Positions 17,853 to 26,152 of a stretch of DNA of 64,000 nucleotides are shown here, one piece after another. The position numbers were made by a program, and so were the translations under genes. Numbering within the stretch: the stretch's first letter is position 1; the number at the start of each line of letters is the position of its first letter. This stretch comes from Leucobacter tenebrionis (GTDB taxonomy: Bacteria > Actinomycetota > Actinomycetes > Actinomycetales > Microbacteriaceae), in assembly GCF_019884725.1 (NCBI RefSeq), contig NZ_CP082322.1:3315831-3379830 (forward strand). Direction: 5' to 3'. Under the pieces are notes generated by a model that was not told where the DNA came from, did no database searches, and worked only from the letters and a program-made list of their open reading frames with translations.

Positions 17853-17962
17853 TTCGGATCACGCCGTTCTTTCGGACCAGATCGCGGAATCCGATCCGAA
17901 AGAACGTCGTGATCCGAAGGAACGTCGTTTCCGAAAGAACGTCATGATCCGAAGGAACGTCG
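17853..17962. repeat. TTCGGA double-box inverted element plus tandem copy of one arm
   Basis: Left arm 17853-17876 is TTCGGA-N12-TTCGGA; right arm 17895-17918 is TCCGAA-N12-TCCGAA, complementary at 23 of 24 positions, around an 18-base spacer. The right arm plus 9 bases (17895-17927) is repeated at 17930-17962 with one change. It lies between the convergent murG and DUF559 genes. The rest of 17770-18007 shows nothing else. Confidence 0.8.
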
Positions 17963-18007
17963 GGCACGAAGCAACCCTGCTGCCAAAGGAATCGCGGTGC
18001 GGGATGC

Positions 18008-18838
18008 TCAGCCGGCCTGTCTCAGATGCTTGCCGCGCGCGATCGCCGACAACACCGCCTCCTGCACCTGCTCCCAACGGTGGATGATGAGCGAGTAGGT
18101 CACGCGGATGATCTCGTATCCCTCGCGCCTCAGCTCGGCGTCGTGCAGGATGTCGGCGTCGCGCTGCGGCCCGGAGTGCTGCTTGCCGTCGACCTGCACG
18201 ATGAGGCGCTCGCCGATGAGCACATCGACGCGGTGCCCGCTCAGGTGCGTCTGCACTCGGATCGGAAGGCGCAGCCAGCCCAGCCGCGACCGGAAGATGG
18301 TCTCGATCCCCGAATCGGAGAACGGGGTCGCGTGTCGCACCAGGTCGTGCAGGCGCGGGGAGGGGAGCGTTTCGAGCGCCTGGATCGAGGTCAGGCTCTG
18401 GTTCAGTGCGGAGTCTACGATCGCGAGAGCGGTCTCGTAGGGCTGACACTCAGCAACCAGCACGAGCACGTTCTCGAGCGGATCCTCCAGCAGCCCGGGT
18501 GCGCGGGGAGTCGGTGGGGCCCGCCAGTGCACCACCCCGGGCCCGCCTACCACGTGACTGTGCGGGTGCGGCGGGGCGTAGTGGGGGTGATCCGGGGTTT
18601 CGAGCACCCAGAGGCCGCGTCGCGCGGCCTGTGAGACGCAGCTCAACAGCAGGCCGCGTCCGGCCGCCGTCACGAGTTCGGGGTCGGCCCAGGGGAGGGC
18701 GACCCACCCTCTCCGTGGGCGCAGGACCTCGTCACGTTCGAAGGCCGCCCGCAGGTCTCGGCGGGTCACGCCGGCCCGGATGAGAACTGACGTGCGGGTG
18801 ATCCCGCCGTGCTGTCGGAGGAGCGCTTTGAGTGTCAT
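18008..18838 (-). CDS. DUF559 (endonuclease-like) protein with AbiEi-like N-terminal wHTH
   Basis: 276 aa. The N-terminal 50 residues (LLRQHGGITRTSVLIRAGVT, then GWVALP) look like the winged-helix of the AbiEi antitoxin/regulator family. The C-terminal 100 residues match DUF559, a Vsr/PD-(D/E)xK-like fold: Glu179, Asp205 in HRVDVLIGE, and LIVQVDGKQH (Gln215, Asp217, Lys219). The acidic residue of the (D/E)xK motif is Gln here, so nuclease activity is uncertain. ATG 18838 is chosen because the family begins there; upstream extensions to 18913 have no support. It interrupts the dcw cluster, and its upstream region shares a two-block element with the ssb gene at 36761. Confidence 0.8.
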   Translation of the reverse strand: MTLKALLRQHGGITRTSVLIRAGVTRRDLRAAFERDEVLRPRRGWVALPWADPELVTAAGRGLLLSCVSQAARRGLWVLETPDHPHYAPPHPHSHVVGGPGVVHWRAPPTPRAPGLLEDPLENVLVLVAECQPYETALAIVDSALNQSLTSIQALETLPSPRLHDLVRHATPFSDSGIETIFRSRLGWLRLPIRVQTHLSGHRVDVLIGERLIVQVDGKQHSGPQRDADILHDAELRREGYEIIRVTYSLIIHRWEQVQEAVLSAIARGKHLRQAG

Positions 18839-18870
18839 GCGTCGAGGATGCCTCACGCGGAACCTCGTCG

Positions 18871-18940
18871 GAGGCCGTTGCGGCAATCTGTGGAGAACTC
18901 GGTGATGTCGCAACTGCGGCCGTGGCTGTGAGCGAAGTAC
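18871..18940 (-). promoter_or_regulatory. two-block upstream element shared with the ssb paralogue
   Basis: Compared with 37451-37520 without gaps: block 1 (18871-18897) matches at 24 of 27 positions, block 2 (18927-18940) at 13 of 14, while the 29 bases between match only at chance level. Both copies point the same way relative to a downstream minus-strand gene. Here block 1 ends 32 bases before the ATG at 18838. Confidence 0.7.
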
Positions 18941-18975
18941 TGGCCGGGGATCTGCACGGAGGAGGGGGCCCTTCG

Positions 18976-19042
18976 TTCGGACCCTGCCGCTCCTTCGGAC
19001 CTGAACGCTGGGGTTTCATCCGAAATACGGGTGAGATCCGAA
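18976..19042. repeat. TTCGGA double-box element, second copy
   Basis: TTCGGA at 18976 and 18994, TCCGAA at 19019 and 19037: the same 6-12-6 / spacer / 6-12-6 geometry as at 17853 and 59619, with a 19-base spacer. Only the hexamers of the left arm pair with the right arm; the right arm core (CGGGTGAG) matches the 59662 copy. It lies between divergent genes, so it is not simply a terminator. Confidence 0.65.
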
Positions 19043-19063
19043 TGACGGGACAGGGCGAGCTGC

Positions 19064-19120
19064 GGGGAGGGGAGGAAAGGAAGAGGGGAAGGGTGGGAGG
19101 GAAGGAAGATGGGAAGGGGA
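19064..19120 (+). other. polypurine tract
   Basis: 57 bases with purines at all but two positions (T at 19094 and 19110), rich in GGG/GGGG runs. It could form triplex or G-quadruplex DNA. No coding frame is evident. Confidence 0.7.
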
Positions 19121-19164
19121 TGGCCTAGTGCGGGGTGTTGGGTGCCGGTGCGGACGGCGCGGGG

Positions 19165-19170
19165 TAGGAT
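19165..19170 (+). promoter_or_regulatory. -10-like hexamer TAGGAT before a leaderless leader ORF
   Basis: TAGGAT ends 6 bases before the ATG at 19177, so transcription would begin at or next to that ATG. This is the spacing expected for a leaderless transcript. Confidence 0.45.
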
Positions 19171-19176
19171 CACAGC

Positions 19177-19218
19177 ATGTCACGGGTGCTGCTTCTTCGC
19201 CGCCGCGACGGGGCCTGA
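19177..19218 (+). CDS. putative 13-aa leader peptide of the MFS gene
   Basis: ATG followed by 12 codons and TGA, encoding MSRVLLLRRRDGA with three CGC arginine codons at 19198-19206. No ribosome binding site is needed if the message is leaderless. The stop lies inside the loop of a hairpin (19207-19213 with 19230-19236). It is too short to judge by composition; support is positional only. Confidence 0.35.
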   Translation: MSRVLLLRRRDGA

Positions 19219-19260
19219 ATCGACCGGTTCCCCGTCAGCGGCTGCGTCGTCGTGCCGGTC
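19207..19260 (+). promoter_or_regulatory. candidate attenuator: two mutually exclusive hairpins
   Basis: GACGGGG (19207-19213) can pair with CCCCGTC (19230-19236). GACCGG (19222-19227), in the loop of that hairpin, can pair with CCGGTC (19255-19260). A ribosome stalled on the Arg codons would cover the first arm and favour the second hairpin. The MFS ribosome binding site GGAG is at 19277. There is no U-run, so any effect might be on translation. Confidence 0.35.
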
Positions 19261-19290
19261 CACACTCGTCGAGACCGGAGACACCCGACC

Positions 19291-20550
19291 ATGACAGACC
19301 CCGCCCCGCCCGCCGCCGGCACCGCCATGCGCGCACGCACGCCCATCCCCGCCCGCCTGTGGCTGATGCTCGCAGCGATGGTGGTGGCCCAGGCCGCGAC
19401 CACGGTGGTGACCGCGGCACCCGCCTTCCTGATCCCGCATCTGCTTGAGAACGAGCAGATGACACTCACCGCCGCCGGCCTGCTCGCCGGCGCGCCGAAC
19501 CTCGGCCTCGTGCTCTCGCTCGTGGCCTGGGGCGCCGCGACCGACCGCTTCGGTGAACGGCGGGTGATCCTCGTCGGGCTCGCGCTCGCGGTCGTCGCTG
19601 TCGCCGCGTCGATGCTCGTGCACGGCTTCGTGCCGCTCGGCATCGCGCTCGTGGCGAGCGGCGCCGTGTCTGCCTGCACGAACAGCGCCAGCGGCCGCCT
19701 GATCACGGGGTGGTTCCCTGCGGAGCGACGCGGGTTCGCGATGGGCATCCGCCAGACCTGCCAGCCGCTCGGCATGGCGATCGCGGCCCTGGGAGTGCCG
19801 CCGCTTGCCGCGTTCGGGGGTATCAGCGCCGCGTTTGCGCTCGGGGGCGCGTTGTGCGCGCTGAGCCTGGTGGGGTGCTGGATCATCGTGCGCGATCCCG
19901 AGAGAGCGCCGTCCCGCGTCGCGCGACGGGATGATCCCGCGTCCGCGAAGACCGTCTCCGCCGGTAATCCCTACCGTGAGTCCTCCGCGCTCATGCGGAT
20001 CCACGCCGTGTCGATGCTGCTGGTCGTGCCGCAGTTCGCGCTCTCCACCTTCGGGCTGGTCTGGTTCACCGTCGGCCTCGGTTGGAGCGCGCTCGCCGCC
20101 GGCGCGCTCGTCGCGGCATCGCAGTTCGCGGGCGCCGCGTGCCGCATCCTCGTCGGGGCCTGGAGCGACCGCGCGATGTCCCGGCTCGGTCCTCTGCGAA
20201 TCGTGGCGATCGCCGGGATCGCGGCACTGCTGCTCGCAGCGGCGTTCGGCTGGGCCGAGTGGAGCCTGCCCGCGGCGGCGGCCTACCTCGTGGCCAGCTG
20301 CGTCAGCGTCGCCGATAACGGTCTCGCGTTCACCTCCGTCGCCGAGCTCGCGGGGCCGGGCTGGGCAGGTCGCGCGCTGGGGATCCAGAACACCGGCCAG
20401 TTCGTCGCCGCGGCCGCCGTCGGGCCGGCCGTCGGTGCGCTCATCGGGGCGCTCGGGACCCCGGCCGCACTGGCGATCCTGGCGCTCGCGCCGGCGGTTG
20501 CGGTGCCGCTCGTGCCGCGCCCCGAGGCGGAGCGCGGACTGCGTGGGTAG
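19291..20550 (+). CDS. MFS transporter (CynX/NarK-like)
   Basis: 419-aa major facilitator with 12 predicted membrane segments. The MFS signature between TM2 and TM3 reads WGAATDRFGERRV (about residues 83-95); TM5 has TCQPLGMAIAALGVPPL. The substrate cannot be assigned; the family includes cyanate, nitrate and small-organic-acid carriers. ATG 19291 is chosen with GGAG 10 bases upstream. It sits alone between the DUF559 gene and murC, flanked by inverted repeats on both sides. The 452 bases upstream hold the shared element, a TTCGGA element, the polypurine tract and the leader ORF. Confidence 0.85.
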   Translation: MTDPAPPAAGTAMRARTPIPARLWLMLAAMVVAQAATTVVTAAPAFLIPHLLENEQMTLTAAGLLAGAPNLGLVLSLVAWGAATDRFGERRVILVGLALAVVAVAASMLVHGFVPLGIALVASGAVSACTNSASGRLITGWFPAERRGFAMGIRQTCQPLGMAIAALGVPPLAAFGGISAAFALGGALCALSLVGCWIIVRDPERAPSRVARRDDPASAKTVSAGNPYRESSALMRIHAVSMLLVVPQFALSTFGLVWFTVGLGWSALAAGALVAASQFAGAACRILVGAWSDRAMSRLGPLRIVAIAGIAALLLAAAFGWAEWSLPAAAAYLVASCVSVADNGLAFTSVAELAGPGWAGRALGIQNTGQFVAAAAVGPAVGALIGALGTPAALAILALAPAVAVPLVPRPEAERGLRG

Positions 20551-20593
20551 CTCGCACCCCTTCGACAGGCTTCGGGGGGCGACAAAGTAAGGG

Positions 20594-20653
20594 GCCGAGA
20601 TACGGATTCCGCACGCGGATTCGCGATTCGGTGTGTGAGATCCGTATCTCGGC
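20594..20653. repeat. perfect 14-bp inverted repeat after the MFS gene
   Basis: Arms 20594-20607 and 20640-20653 are fully complementary around 32 bases. The arm core CGTATCTCGG resembles CGTATTTCGG in the TTCGGA elements at 18976 and 59619. It probably ends the MFS transcript, although no U-run follows. Confidence 0.7.
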
Positions 20654-20670
20654 AGGGGTCTACTTAATAG

Positions 20671-20741
20671 TCGTCGTCTCGCGCGACCCAGTCGCGTGAG
20701 ACGACGAGTTCGAAATGGCCCCGGATCTCAGGGATCCGGGG
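20671..20741 (+). terminator. two strong hairpins directly upstream of murC
   Basis: Hairpin 1: 20671-20687 with 20691-20707, a 17-bp stem with one G-T pair and a CCA loop. Hairpin 2: CCCCGGATC (20719-20727) with GATCCGGGG (20733-20741), a 9-bp stem. Neither has a U-run. With the repeat at 20594 they make three consecutive stem-loops in front of murC. Confidence 0.6.
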
Positions 20742-20782
20742 ACCGGAGACGGTACGCTGGAGTGTCTATCTGAGGAGGCCAG

Positions 20783-22234
20783 ATGATCTACCCAGATCTC
20801 GAGATGGAGATCCCCGACGAGCTCGGGCGCGTGCACTTCGTCGGCATCGGCGGCTCGGGCATGAGCGGCATCGCGCGCATGATGCACCAGGCGGGCGTGC
20901 CCGTGACGGGATCCGATCGCAGCGCCAACTACTCGACCGAGGCGCTCGAGCAGCTCGGGATCCCGGTGAGCATCGGGCACGACGCGGCCAACGTGGGGAG
21001 CGCCGACACTCTCGTGGTCACCGGCGCGCTCTGGCAGGACAACCCGGAGTACCAGCTCGCCCTCACGAAGGGGCTCCCCGTACTGCACCGTTCCCAGGCG
21101 CTCGCCTGGCTGGCGCGCGGCAAGCGCGTCGTCTCGGTGGCCGGGGCCCACGGCAAGACGACCTCGACCGGCATGATCGTCACCGGGCTGCTCGGGCTGG
21201 GCGCCGACCCCTCCTTCGTGAACGGTGGCATCATCGAGTCGCTCGGGGTGAGCTCGGGCCCCGGCTCCGACGACCTCTTCGTGATCGAGGCCGACGAGAG
21301 CGATAAGTCGTTCCTGCTCTACGACACCGCTGTCGCGCTCATCACGAACGTCGACCCCGAGCACCTCGATTTCTACGGTTCGCGCGAGGCGTTCATGCGC
21401 GCCTTCGTCGATTTCGCCCGCGGTGCGCGCGAGCAGGTCGTGATCTCGGCCGATGACCCCGGGGCGGTAGAAGTGCTCGACGCGCTGCGCGCCGACGCCG
21501 ACTACGCAGAGCTCGGCCGAAGGATCACCACTTTCGGGGAGCACGCGGAGGCCGACGTGAGGATCGTGTCGATCGACGCCTCCGGCCCGGTGCGCTTCGA
21601 GGTCGAGCTCGCGGGAGCCGACGGCGCCGCCGAGCGGCACGAGGCGCAGCTCTCGGTGTACGGACGGCACAACGCCGTCAACGCGGTGGGCGCTCTGGCC
21701 GTGCTCGTCGGTCTCGGCTTCGAGGCCGGCCCCGCGCTCGCCGCGATCGCCGAGTTCGGCGGCACCAAGCGCCGCTTCGAGTTCCACGCTGAGGTCGGCG
21801 GGGTGCGCGTCTACGATGATTACGCCCATCACCACACCGAGGTCGCGGCGCTGCTCGACTCGGCCCGCGCCGTCGTCGGCGAAGAGGGGCGGCTGATCGC
21901 GATCCACCAGCCGCATCTCTACAGCCGCACGAAGCTGTTCCACCGCGAGTTCGCCGAGGTGCTCGAGGCGGGCGCCGACCACACGGTGGTCATCGCGGTC
22001 GACGGGGCTCGCGAGGATCCGGTCGAGGGGGTCACCGGCGCGCTCGTCGCCGACGATTTCGCGGATCAGAGCCGCGTGGCCTACCGCCCCGACTGGCAGG
22101 ATGCCGCGGACTACCTCGCGGAGATCGCGCGCCCCGGCGACGTGATGGTGACGATGAGCTGCGGCACGGTCTACCGGATCATCCCGCAGGTGGTCGAGGC
22201 GCTCCGTCGGCGCTTCGAGCCCGCGGACGCGTAG
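20783..22234 (+). CDS. murC: UDP-N-acetylmuramate:L-alanine ligase MurC
   Basis: Adds the first residue, L-Ala, to UDP-MurNAc. 483 aa; [17 protein letters not shown] at about 18-34 (UDP-sugar site), [11 protein letters not shown] near 121-131 (ATP loop), [19 protein letters not shown]-type segment [10 protein letters not shown] and [12 protein letters not shown] 20783 has GAGGAGG upstream. It normally follows murG directly. In many actinobacteria murB or ftsQ follows; here ftsQ is next and no murB is present. Confidence 0.95.
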   Translation: MIYPDLEMEIPDELGRVHFVGIGGSGMSGIARMMHQAGVPVTGSDRSANYSTEALEQLGIPVSIGHDAANVGSADTLVVTGALWQDNPEYQLALTKGLPVLHRSQALAWLARGKRVVSVAGAHGKTTSTGMIVTGLLGLGADPSFVNGGIIESLGVSSGPGSDDLFVIEADESDKSFLLYDTAVALITNVDPEHLDFYGSREAFMRAFVDFARGAREQVVISADDPGAVEVLDALRADADYAELGRRITTFGEHAEADVRIVSIDASGPVRFEVELAGADGAAERHEAQLSVYGRHNAVNAVGALAVLVGLGFEAGPALAAIAEFGGTKRRFEFHAEVGGVRVYDDYAHHHTEVAALLDSARAVVGEEGRLIAIHQPHLYSRTKLFHREFAEVLEAGADHTVVIAVDGAREDPVEGVTGALVADDFADQSRVAYRPDWQDAADYLAEIARPGDVMVTMSCGTVYRIIPQVVEALRRRFEPADA

Positions 22235-22267
22235 GGTGACGGTCGCGGTGACGAGGCGGTTCGGGCG

Positions 22268-23461
22268 ATGAAGCGGCCCAGCGGGTTCGATCGCGCTCCC
22301 GAGCGCGGGCACGAACCGGAACCCGGCGCTTCCGACGACGGGGTCTTCCCGTCGCGGGGTCGGGCATCCGCGCCTGAGAAGGCGGCCGTCGCACCCGAGA
22401 TCGCGCCAGGGGCAGATGCGCCAGAGACGTCAGATGCGCGCGACCGCCCGTCGCTGCTGCGGCGCCGTCTCGCGAGACGCGCCGCGACGGAGAGCGCGAC
22501 GCCGGCGGACCACTCGACCACGGCGGATGACCCGACGAGGGAGGCGGGCTCGGCAGCCGCCGATACGGCCGACGCCGCTGCGGCGCCCACGGTCGACCTG
22601 GGCGAGGTGCGGGAGGCTCGGGCGCTGGAGCTGTCGGACCGGTCATCGCGGTTCTCCCTCGCGCGACTGCGCTCCGAGCGGGACGCGGATCCGGTGCGCG
22701 CGGCGGAGCGTCGGTTGCGCGCCGCTGAGAAGCAGCGCCGAGCCCAGCTCCGCAACGAACGCCGGCGATTCTCGGTCGGCAGCCGACGGAGGCGCCGCAA
22801 CTGGTGGATCGCGCTCGCCGCGGTCGCCGCTCTCGCGCTCTTCGTCGTGGGGGGCGCGTTCACTCCCGTGATGGCGGTGCGCGATCTGCAGGTGGTCGGG
22901 GCGGTCAACGTCAATCAGGGGGACGTCGAGCAGGCGCTCTCGCGCTTCGACGGCCGGCCGCTCGCCCTGGTCGACGACGCCGAGGTGCATCAGGCGCTCG
23001 AGCCGTTTCCGATGATCCAGCGCTACGCCGTCGAGCGCGTGCCGCCGCACACGCTCGTCGTGCGCATCGAGGAGCGCGTTCCGGTGATCTCGGTGCAGGG
23101 CGACGCGGGATACGCGGTCTACGACGCGGCGGGCGTGCTGCTCGCCTCGGCCGAGCAGGCTCCCTCCGGCGCACCCGTCGCCTCGGGCGCGGTGACCGAT
23201 TTCTCTTCGCAGGCGTTCCGGTCGGCGGGGCGCGCGCTGCGCGACATGCCGGCGGAACTGCGCACCGGGATCGTCTCGGTGACGGCCTCGAGCGGGCAGG
23301 ACGTCACGTTCACGCTCTCGAGCGGCGTCGAGGTGCTGTGGGGCGACGCGGATCGCACCCGGTACAAGGCCGAGGTGCTCGAGCGGATGATCGTGGCGCT
23401 CGCGGATCGCCCGGTCGAGCGCATCGACGTCTCGTCGGCCGAAGCCCCCGTGTTCCGGTGA
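22268..23461 (+). CDS. ftsQ: cell division protein FtsQ
   Basis: Divisome protein linking FtsL/FtsB to the early ring. 397 aa, longer than most, because of a 175-residue Ala/Asp/Arg-rich cytoplasmic tail that looks disordered. One membrane segment at about 179-198 is followed by a POTRA domain (about 203-270, VMAVRDLQVVGAVNV to RIEERVPVI) and the FtsQ beta domain. The start is ATG 22268; a later start would remove only unstructured tail. Confidence 0.92.
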   Translation: MKRPSGFDRAPERGHEPEPGASDDGVFPSRGRASAPEKAAVAPEIAPGADAPETSDARDRPSLLRRRLARRAATESATPADHSTTADDPTREAGSAAADTADAAAAPTVDLGEVREARALELSDRSSRFSLARLRSERDADPVRAAERRLRAAEKQRRAQLRNERRRFSVGSRRRRRNWWIALAAVAALALFVVGGAFTPVMAVRDLQVVGAVNVNQGDVEQALSRFDGRPLALVDDAEVHQALEPFPMIQRYAVERVPPHTLVVRIEERVPVISVQGDAGYAVYDAAGVLLASAEQAPSGAPVASGAVTDFSSQAFRSAGRALRDMPAELRTGIVSVTASSGQDVTFTLSSGVEVLWGDADRTRYKAEVLERMIVALADRPVERIDVSSAEAPVFR

Positions 23462-23643
23462 GGGGCTGAGCCGCGCTCGCGTCGATCGCCTCCGCGGCGC
23501 GCATTCTCACCGAATTGCTCGGCGCCGCGCGGCGTGTCTTCAGCGCGGATACGGGGCCGCCCCATAGCGTTGTGCGCAGGAAATGTATACGGCAATACTA
23601 ACTTTTAACTTCAGCTAGAGGTTGAAGGTTGGAGGGGATCCAG
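23462..23643 (+). promoter_or_regulatory. ftsZ upstream region
   Basis: 182 bases without a gene. The last 65 bases are AT-rich for this genome and contain GTATACGGCAATACTAAC, offering -10-like hexamers (TATACG, AATACT). Partly self-complementary AACTTC/GAGGTT words precede the ribosome binding site GGAGGGG. A separate ftsZ promoter is likely here. Confidence 0.45.
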
Positions 23644-24891
23644 GTGTCAGGCAACCAGAACTACCTCGCAGTGATCAAGGTCGTCGGTGTCGGCGGTGGC
23701 GGCGTCAACGCCGTCAACCGCATGATCGAGCTCGGCCTGCGCGGCGTCGAGTTCATCGCGGTCAACACCGATGCGCAGGCGCTGCTGCTCAGCGACGCCG
23801 ACGTCAAGCTCGACGTCGGCCGCGAACTCACGCGGGGCCTCGGCGCCGGCGCGGATCCCGAGGTCGGCCGCCGCGCCGCAGAGGACCACGCGGAGGAGAT
23901 CGAGGAGGCGCTCTCGGGCGCGGACATGGTCTTCGTGACCGCCGGCGAGGGCGGCGGCACCGGCACGGGCGCGGCTCCCGTCGTGGCGCGGATCGCCAAG
24001 TCCATCGGCGCGCTGACCATCGGCGTGGTCACCCGTCCCTTCAGCTTCGAGGGCAAGCGCCGTGCGGCACAGGCCGATGCCGGCGTGCACACCCTGCGCG
24101 AGGCCGTCGACACCCTGATCGTCGTGCCGAACGATCGCCTGCTCGACATCAGCGAGCCCGGCATCAGCATGATCGAGGCCTTCGCGGCCGCCGACCAGGT
24201 GCTGCTCGCCGGCGTCTCCGGCATCACCGACCTCATCACCACCCCCGGCCTCATCAACCTCGACTTCGCCGACGTCAAGTCGGTCATGCAGGGGGCCGGT
24301 GCGGCGCTCATGGGCATCGGATCCGCCCGCGGCGCCGATCGCGCGATCAAGGCCGCTGAGCTGGCCGTCGCGTCCCCGCTGCTCGAGGCCTCCGTCGAGG
24401 GCGCGCACGGCGTGCTCCTGTCCATCCAGGGCTCCTCGAACCTCGCCCTCAGCGAGATCTACGAGGCCTCGACTCTCGTGCAGGACGTCGTGCACCCCGA
24501 GGCGAACATCATCTTCGGCACCGTCATCGACGACACGCTCGGCGACGAGGTGCGGGTCACCGTGATCGCCGCCGGCTTCGACGACGATCCCTCACCCCAG
24601 GTGCAGTCGTCCGAGCAGCGCGGTCGCCGCGGTAGCCACGTCGAGAGCATCGACGATGTGCCCGCGCAGGCTTCCACGACCGCCTCCGCCGTCGCGAGCG
24701 GAGAGGCGACCGGCCTGGGCTTCAAGGGCTTCAACGCCAACCGCGGTGAGAGCGAGGCCCAGGGGCAGAACCCGCCCACCGGACAGTTCGGCGAGGTGCT
24801 CTCGAACCCGCCGGTCGAGGCGCAGCTGCCCGATCCCGCCTTCGACGGCGATGACGACGATGATCTCGACATCCCCGAGTTCCTGAGGTAG
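23644..24891 (+). CDS. ftsZ: cell division GTPase FtsZ
   Basis: Tubulin homologue that forms the Z-ring. 415 aa; starts [20 protein letters not shown]; tubulin signature [11 protein letters not shown] near 103-113; FVTAGEG; T7 loop [12 protein letters not shown] variable linker leads to the C-terminal [13 protein letters not shown] peptide that binds SepF and other partners. GTG 23644 is chosen with GGAGGGG 7 bases upstream; a TTG at 23629 is in frame but improbable. Confidence 0.97.
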   Translation: MSGNQNYLAVIKVVGVGGGGVNAVNRMIELGLRGVEFIAVNTDAQALLLSDADVKLDVGRELTRGLGAGADPEVGRRAAEDHAEEIEEALSGADMVFVTAGEGGGTGTGAAPVVARIAKSIGALTIGVVTRPFSFEGKRRAAQADAGVHTLREAVDTLIVVPNDRLLDISEPGISMIEAFAAADQVLLAGVSGITDLITTPGLINLDFADVKSVMQGAGAALMGIGSARGADRAIKAAELAVASPLLEASVEGAHGVLLSIQGSSNLALSEIYEASTLVQDVVHPEANIIFGTVIDDTLGDEVRVTVIAAGFDDDPSPQVQSSEQRGRRGSHVESIDDVPAQASTTASAVASGEATGLGFKGFNANRGESEAQGQNPPTGQFGEVLSNPPVEAQLPDPAFDGDDDDDLDIPEFLR

Positions 24892-24896
24892 GTGAC

Positions 24897-25604
24897 GTGA
24901 CCGGAGTCGATCTCGCCGACTTCCCGGGCCTCGCCGATCGACTGGAAGCGGTGCGCGGCGGTATCGCCGACGCCTGCCGGGTCGCGGAGCGCGACCCGGC
25001 GGATGTCACCCTCATCGTCGTGACCAAGTTCCATCCCGCGGCCCTGGTGGCGGCGCTCGCCGGACTCGGCGTGCGCGATGTGGGTGAGAACCGGCATCAG
25101 GAGGCCCAGTCGAAGGCCGAAGAGCTCGCCGGCCTCGGTCTCGACTGGCACTTCATCGGGCAGCTGCAGACGAAGAAGGCGAGGCAGGCCGCGAGATACG
25201 CGAGCGCGATCCACTCGATCGATCGAGAACGCCTCGTCGACGCCCTCGCCACTGCAGAGGTCGAGAAACCCATCGACGCGTTCGTGCAGGTCAACCTCAC
25301 CGACGACCCGGCTCGCGGTGGCGCCGCGCCGGACGAGGTCGAGCGGATCGCCGAGCGCGTGCTCCAGACCCCCACGCTGCGGCTGAGAGGTCTGATGGCG
25401 GTCGCGCCGCTTCCCGAGGAGGAGGATCCGGCATCCGCCTTCGCGCGGCTGCGGGGCCACTCGGAACGCGTGCGCACCCTCGCTCCGGAGGCCACCGCCA
25501 TATCCGCCGGCATGACCCATGACTACGCCGAAGCGATCGCAGCGGGAGCGACACACCTGCGAATCGGCAGCGCAATCACCGGAAAACGCCCGGACCCCAG
25601 ATAG
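24897..25604 (+). CDS. YggS family pyridoxal phosphate homeostasis protein
   Basis: PLP-binding protein of the YggS/PROSC family, thought to manage free PLP. 235 aa TIM-barrel without a catalytic domain; PLP lysine in VVTKFHP (Lys44); [28 protein letters not shown] and RGLMAV follow. The phosphate-binding end reads [20 protein letters not shown], a variant of the usual SMGMS-D motif. The start is GTG, 5 bases after the ftsZ stop. It sits in the usual ftsZ-yggS-sepF order. Confidence 0.93.
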   Translation: MTGVDLADFPGLADRLEAVRGGIADACRVAERDPADVTLIVVTKFHPAALVAALAGLGVRDVGENRHQEAQSKAEELAGLGLDWHFIGQLQTKKARQAARYASAIHSIDRERLVDALATAEVEKPIDAFVQVNLTDDPARGGAAPDEVERIAERVLQTPTLRLRGLMAVAPLPEEEDPASAFARLRGHSERVRTLAPEATAISAGMTHDYAEAIAAGATHLRIGSAITGKRPDPR

Positions 25605-25636
25605 CCTCGAAACACCGCACCGCGTTGGGAGAAATG

Positions 25637-26149
25637 ATGAGCAACCCGCTGAAGAAGACCATGGTGTTCCTGGGCCTCGCCGAGGAGGACCTCGAGGAGC
25701 AGAACGCCGAGTCGCAGCAGCCCGCGGCTCCCCGATCGACCGCGAAGGAGACCCCCGCCCCGGCGGCGGCCCCGAAGCCCGAGGCTGCCCGACCCGCCCC
25801 CCAGCGCGCGTCGGTCACCCCCCTGCGACGGGTCACCCCCACCAAGCCGGCGGCGCAGCAGCCTATGAACGAGATCCTCACCGTACACCCCACCGAGTAC
25901 AAGGACGCGAAGGTCATCGCCGAGAATTTCCGCGAGGGACTCCCGGTGATCATCAACCTCTCGCGCATGAACGAGGCCGACGCCAAGCGCCTCATCGACT
26001 TCACGAGCGGCCTCACCATGGGTCTGCACGGGCGCATCGAGCGCGTGACGAGCAAGGTGTTCCTGCTCTCGCCCGAGCACATCGAGGTCGGTAGCGACGG
26101 CTCGCGTCAGCAGGACAGCGGCTCGTTCTTCGTGGCACCCTCGGCGTAA
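25637..26149 (+). CDS. sepF: cell division protein SepF
   Basis: Membrane tether for FtsZ in actinobacteria, which lack FtsA. 170 aa; N-terminal amphipathic helix [14 protein letters not shown], a Pro/Ala-rich linker (about 25-75), and the SepF core from [20 protein letters not shown] through [21 protein letters not shown] 25637 is preferred over ATG 25634 because GGGAG then has a 5-base spacing. Confidence 0.94.
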   Translation: MSNPLKKTMVFLGLAEEDLEEQNAESQQPAAPRSTAKETPAPAAAPKPEAARPAPQRASVTPLRRVTPTKPAAQQPMNEILTVHPTEYKDAKVIAENFREGLPVIINLSRMNEADAKRLIDFTSGLTMGLHGRIERVTSKVFLLSPEHIEVGSDGSRQQDSGSFFVAPSA

Positions 26150-26152
26150 GCC

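Noticed and set aside
18889..18897. DnaA box in block 1 of the shared element (TTCTCCACA on the minus strand)
   Set aside because: One mismatch from the consensus and single; the conserved segment extends far beyond nine bases.
17770..20782. Insertion sequence or integrative element
   Set aside because: No transposase, integrase, tRNA target or flanking direct repeat was found.
20660..22312. 550-codon minus-strand open frame over murC
   Set aside because: Complementary to a clear MurC; produced by codon bias in GC-rich DNA.
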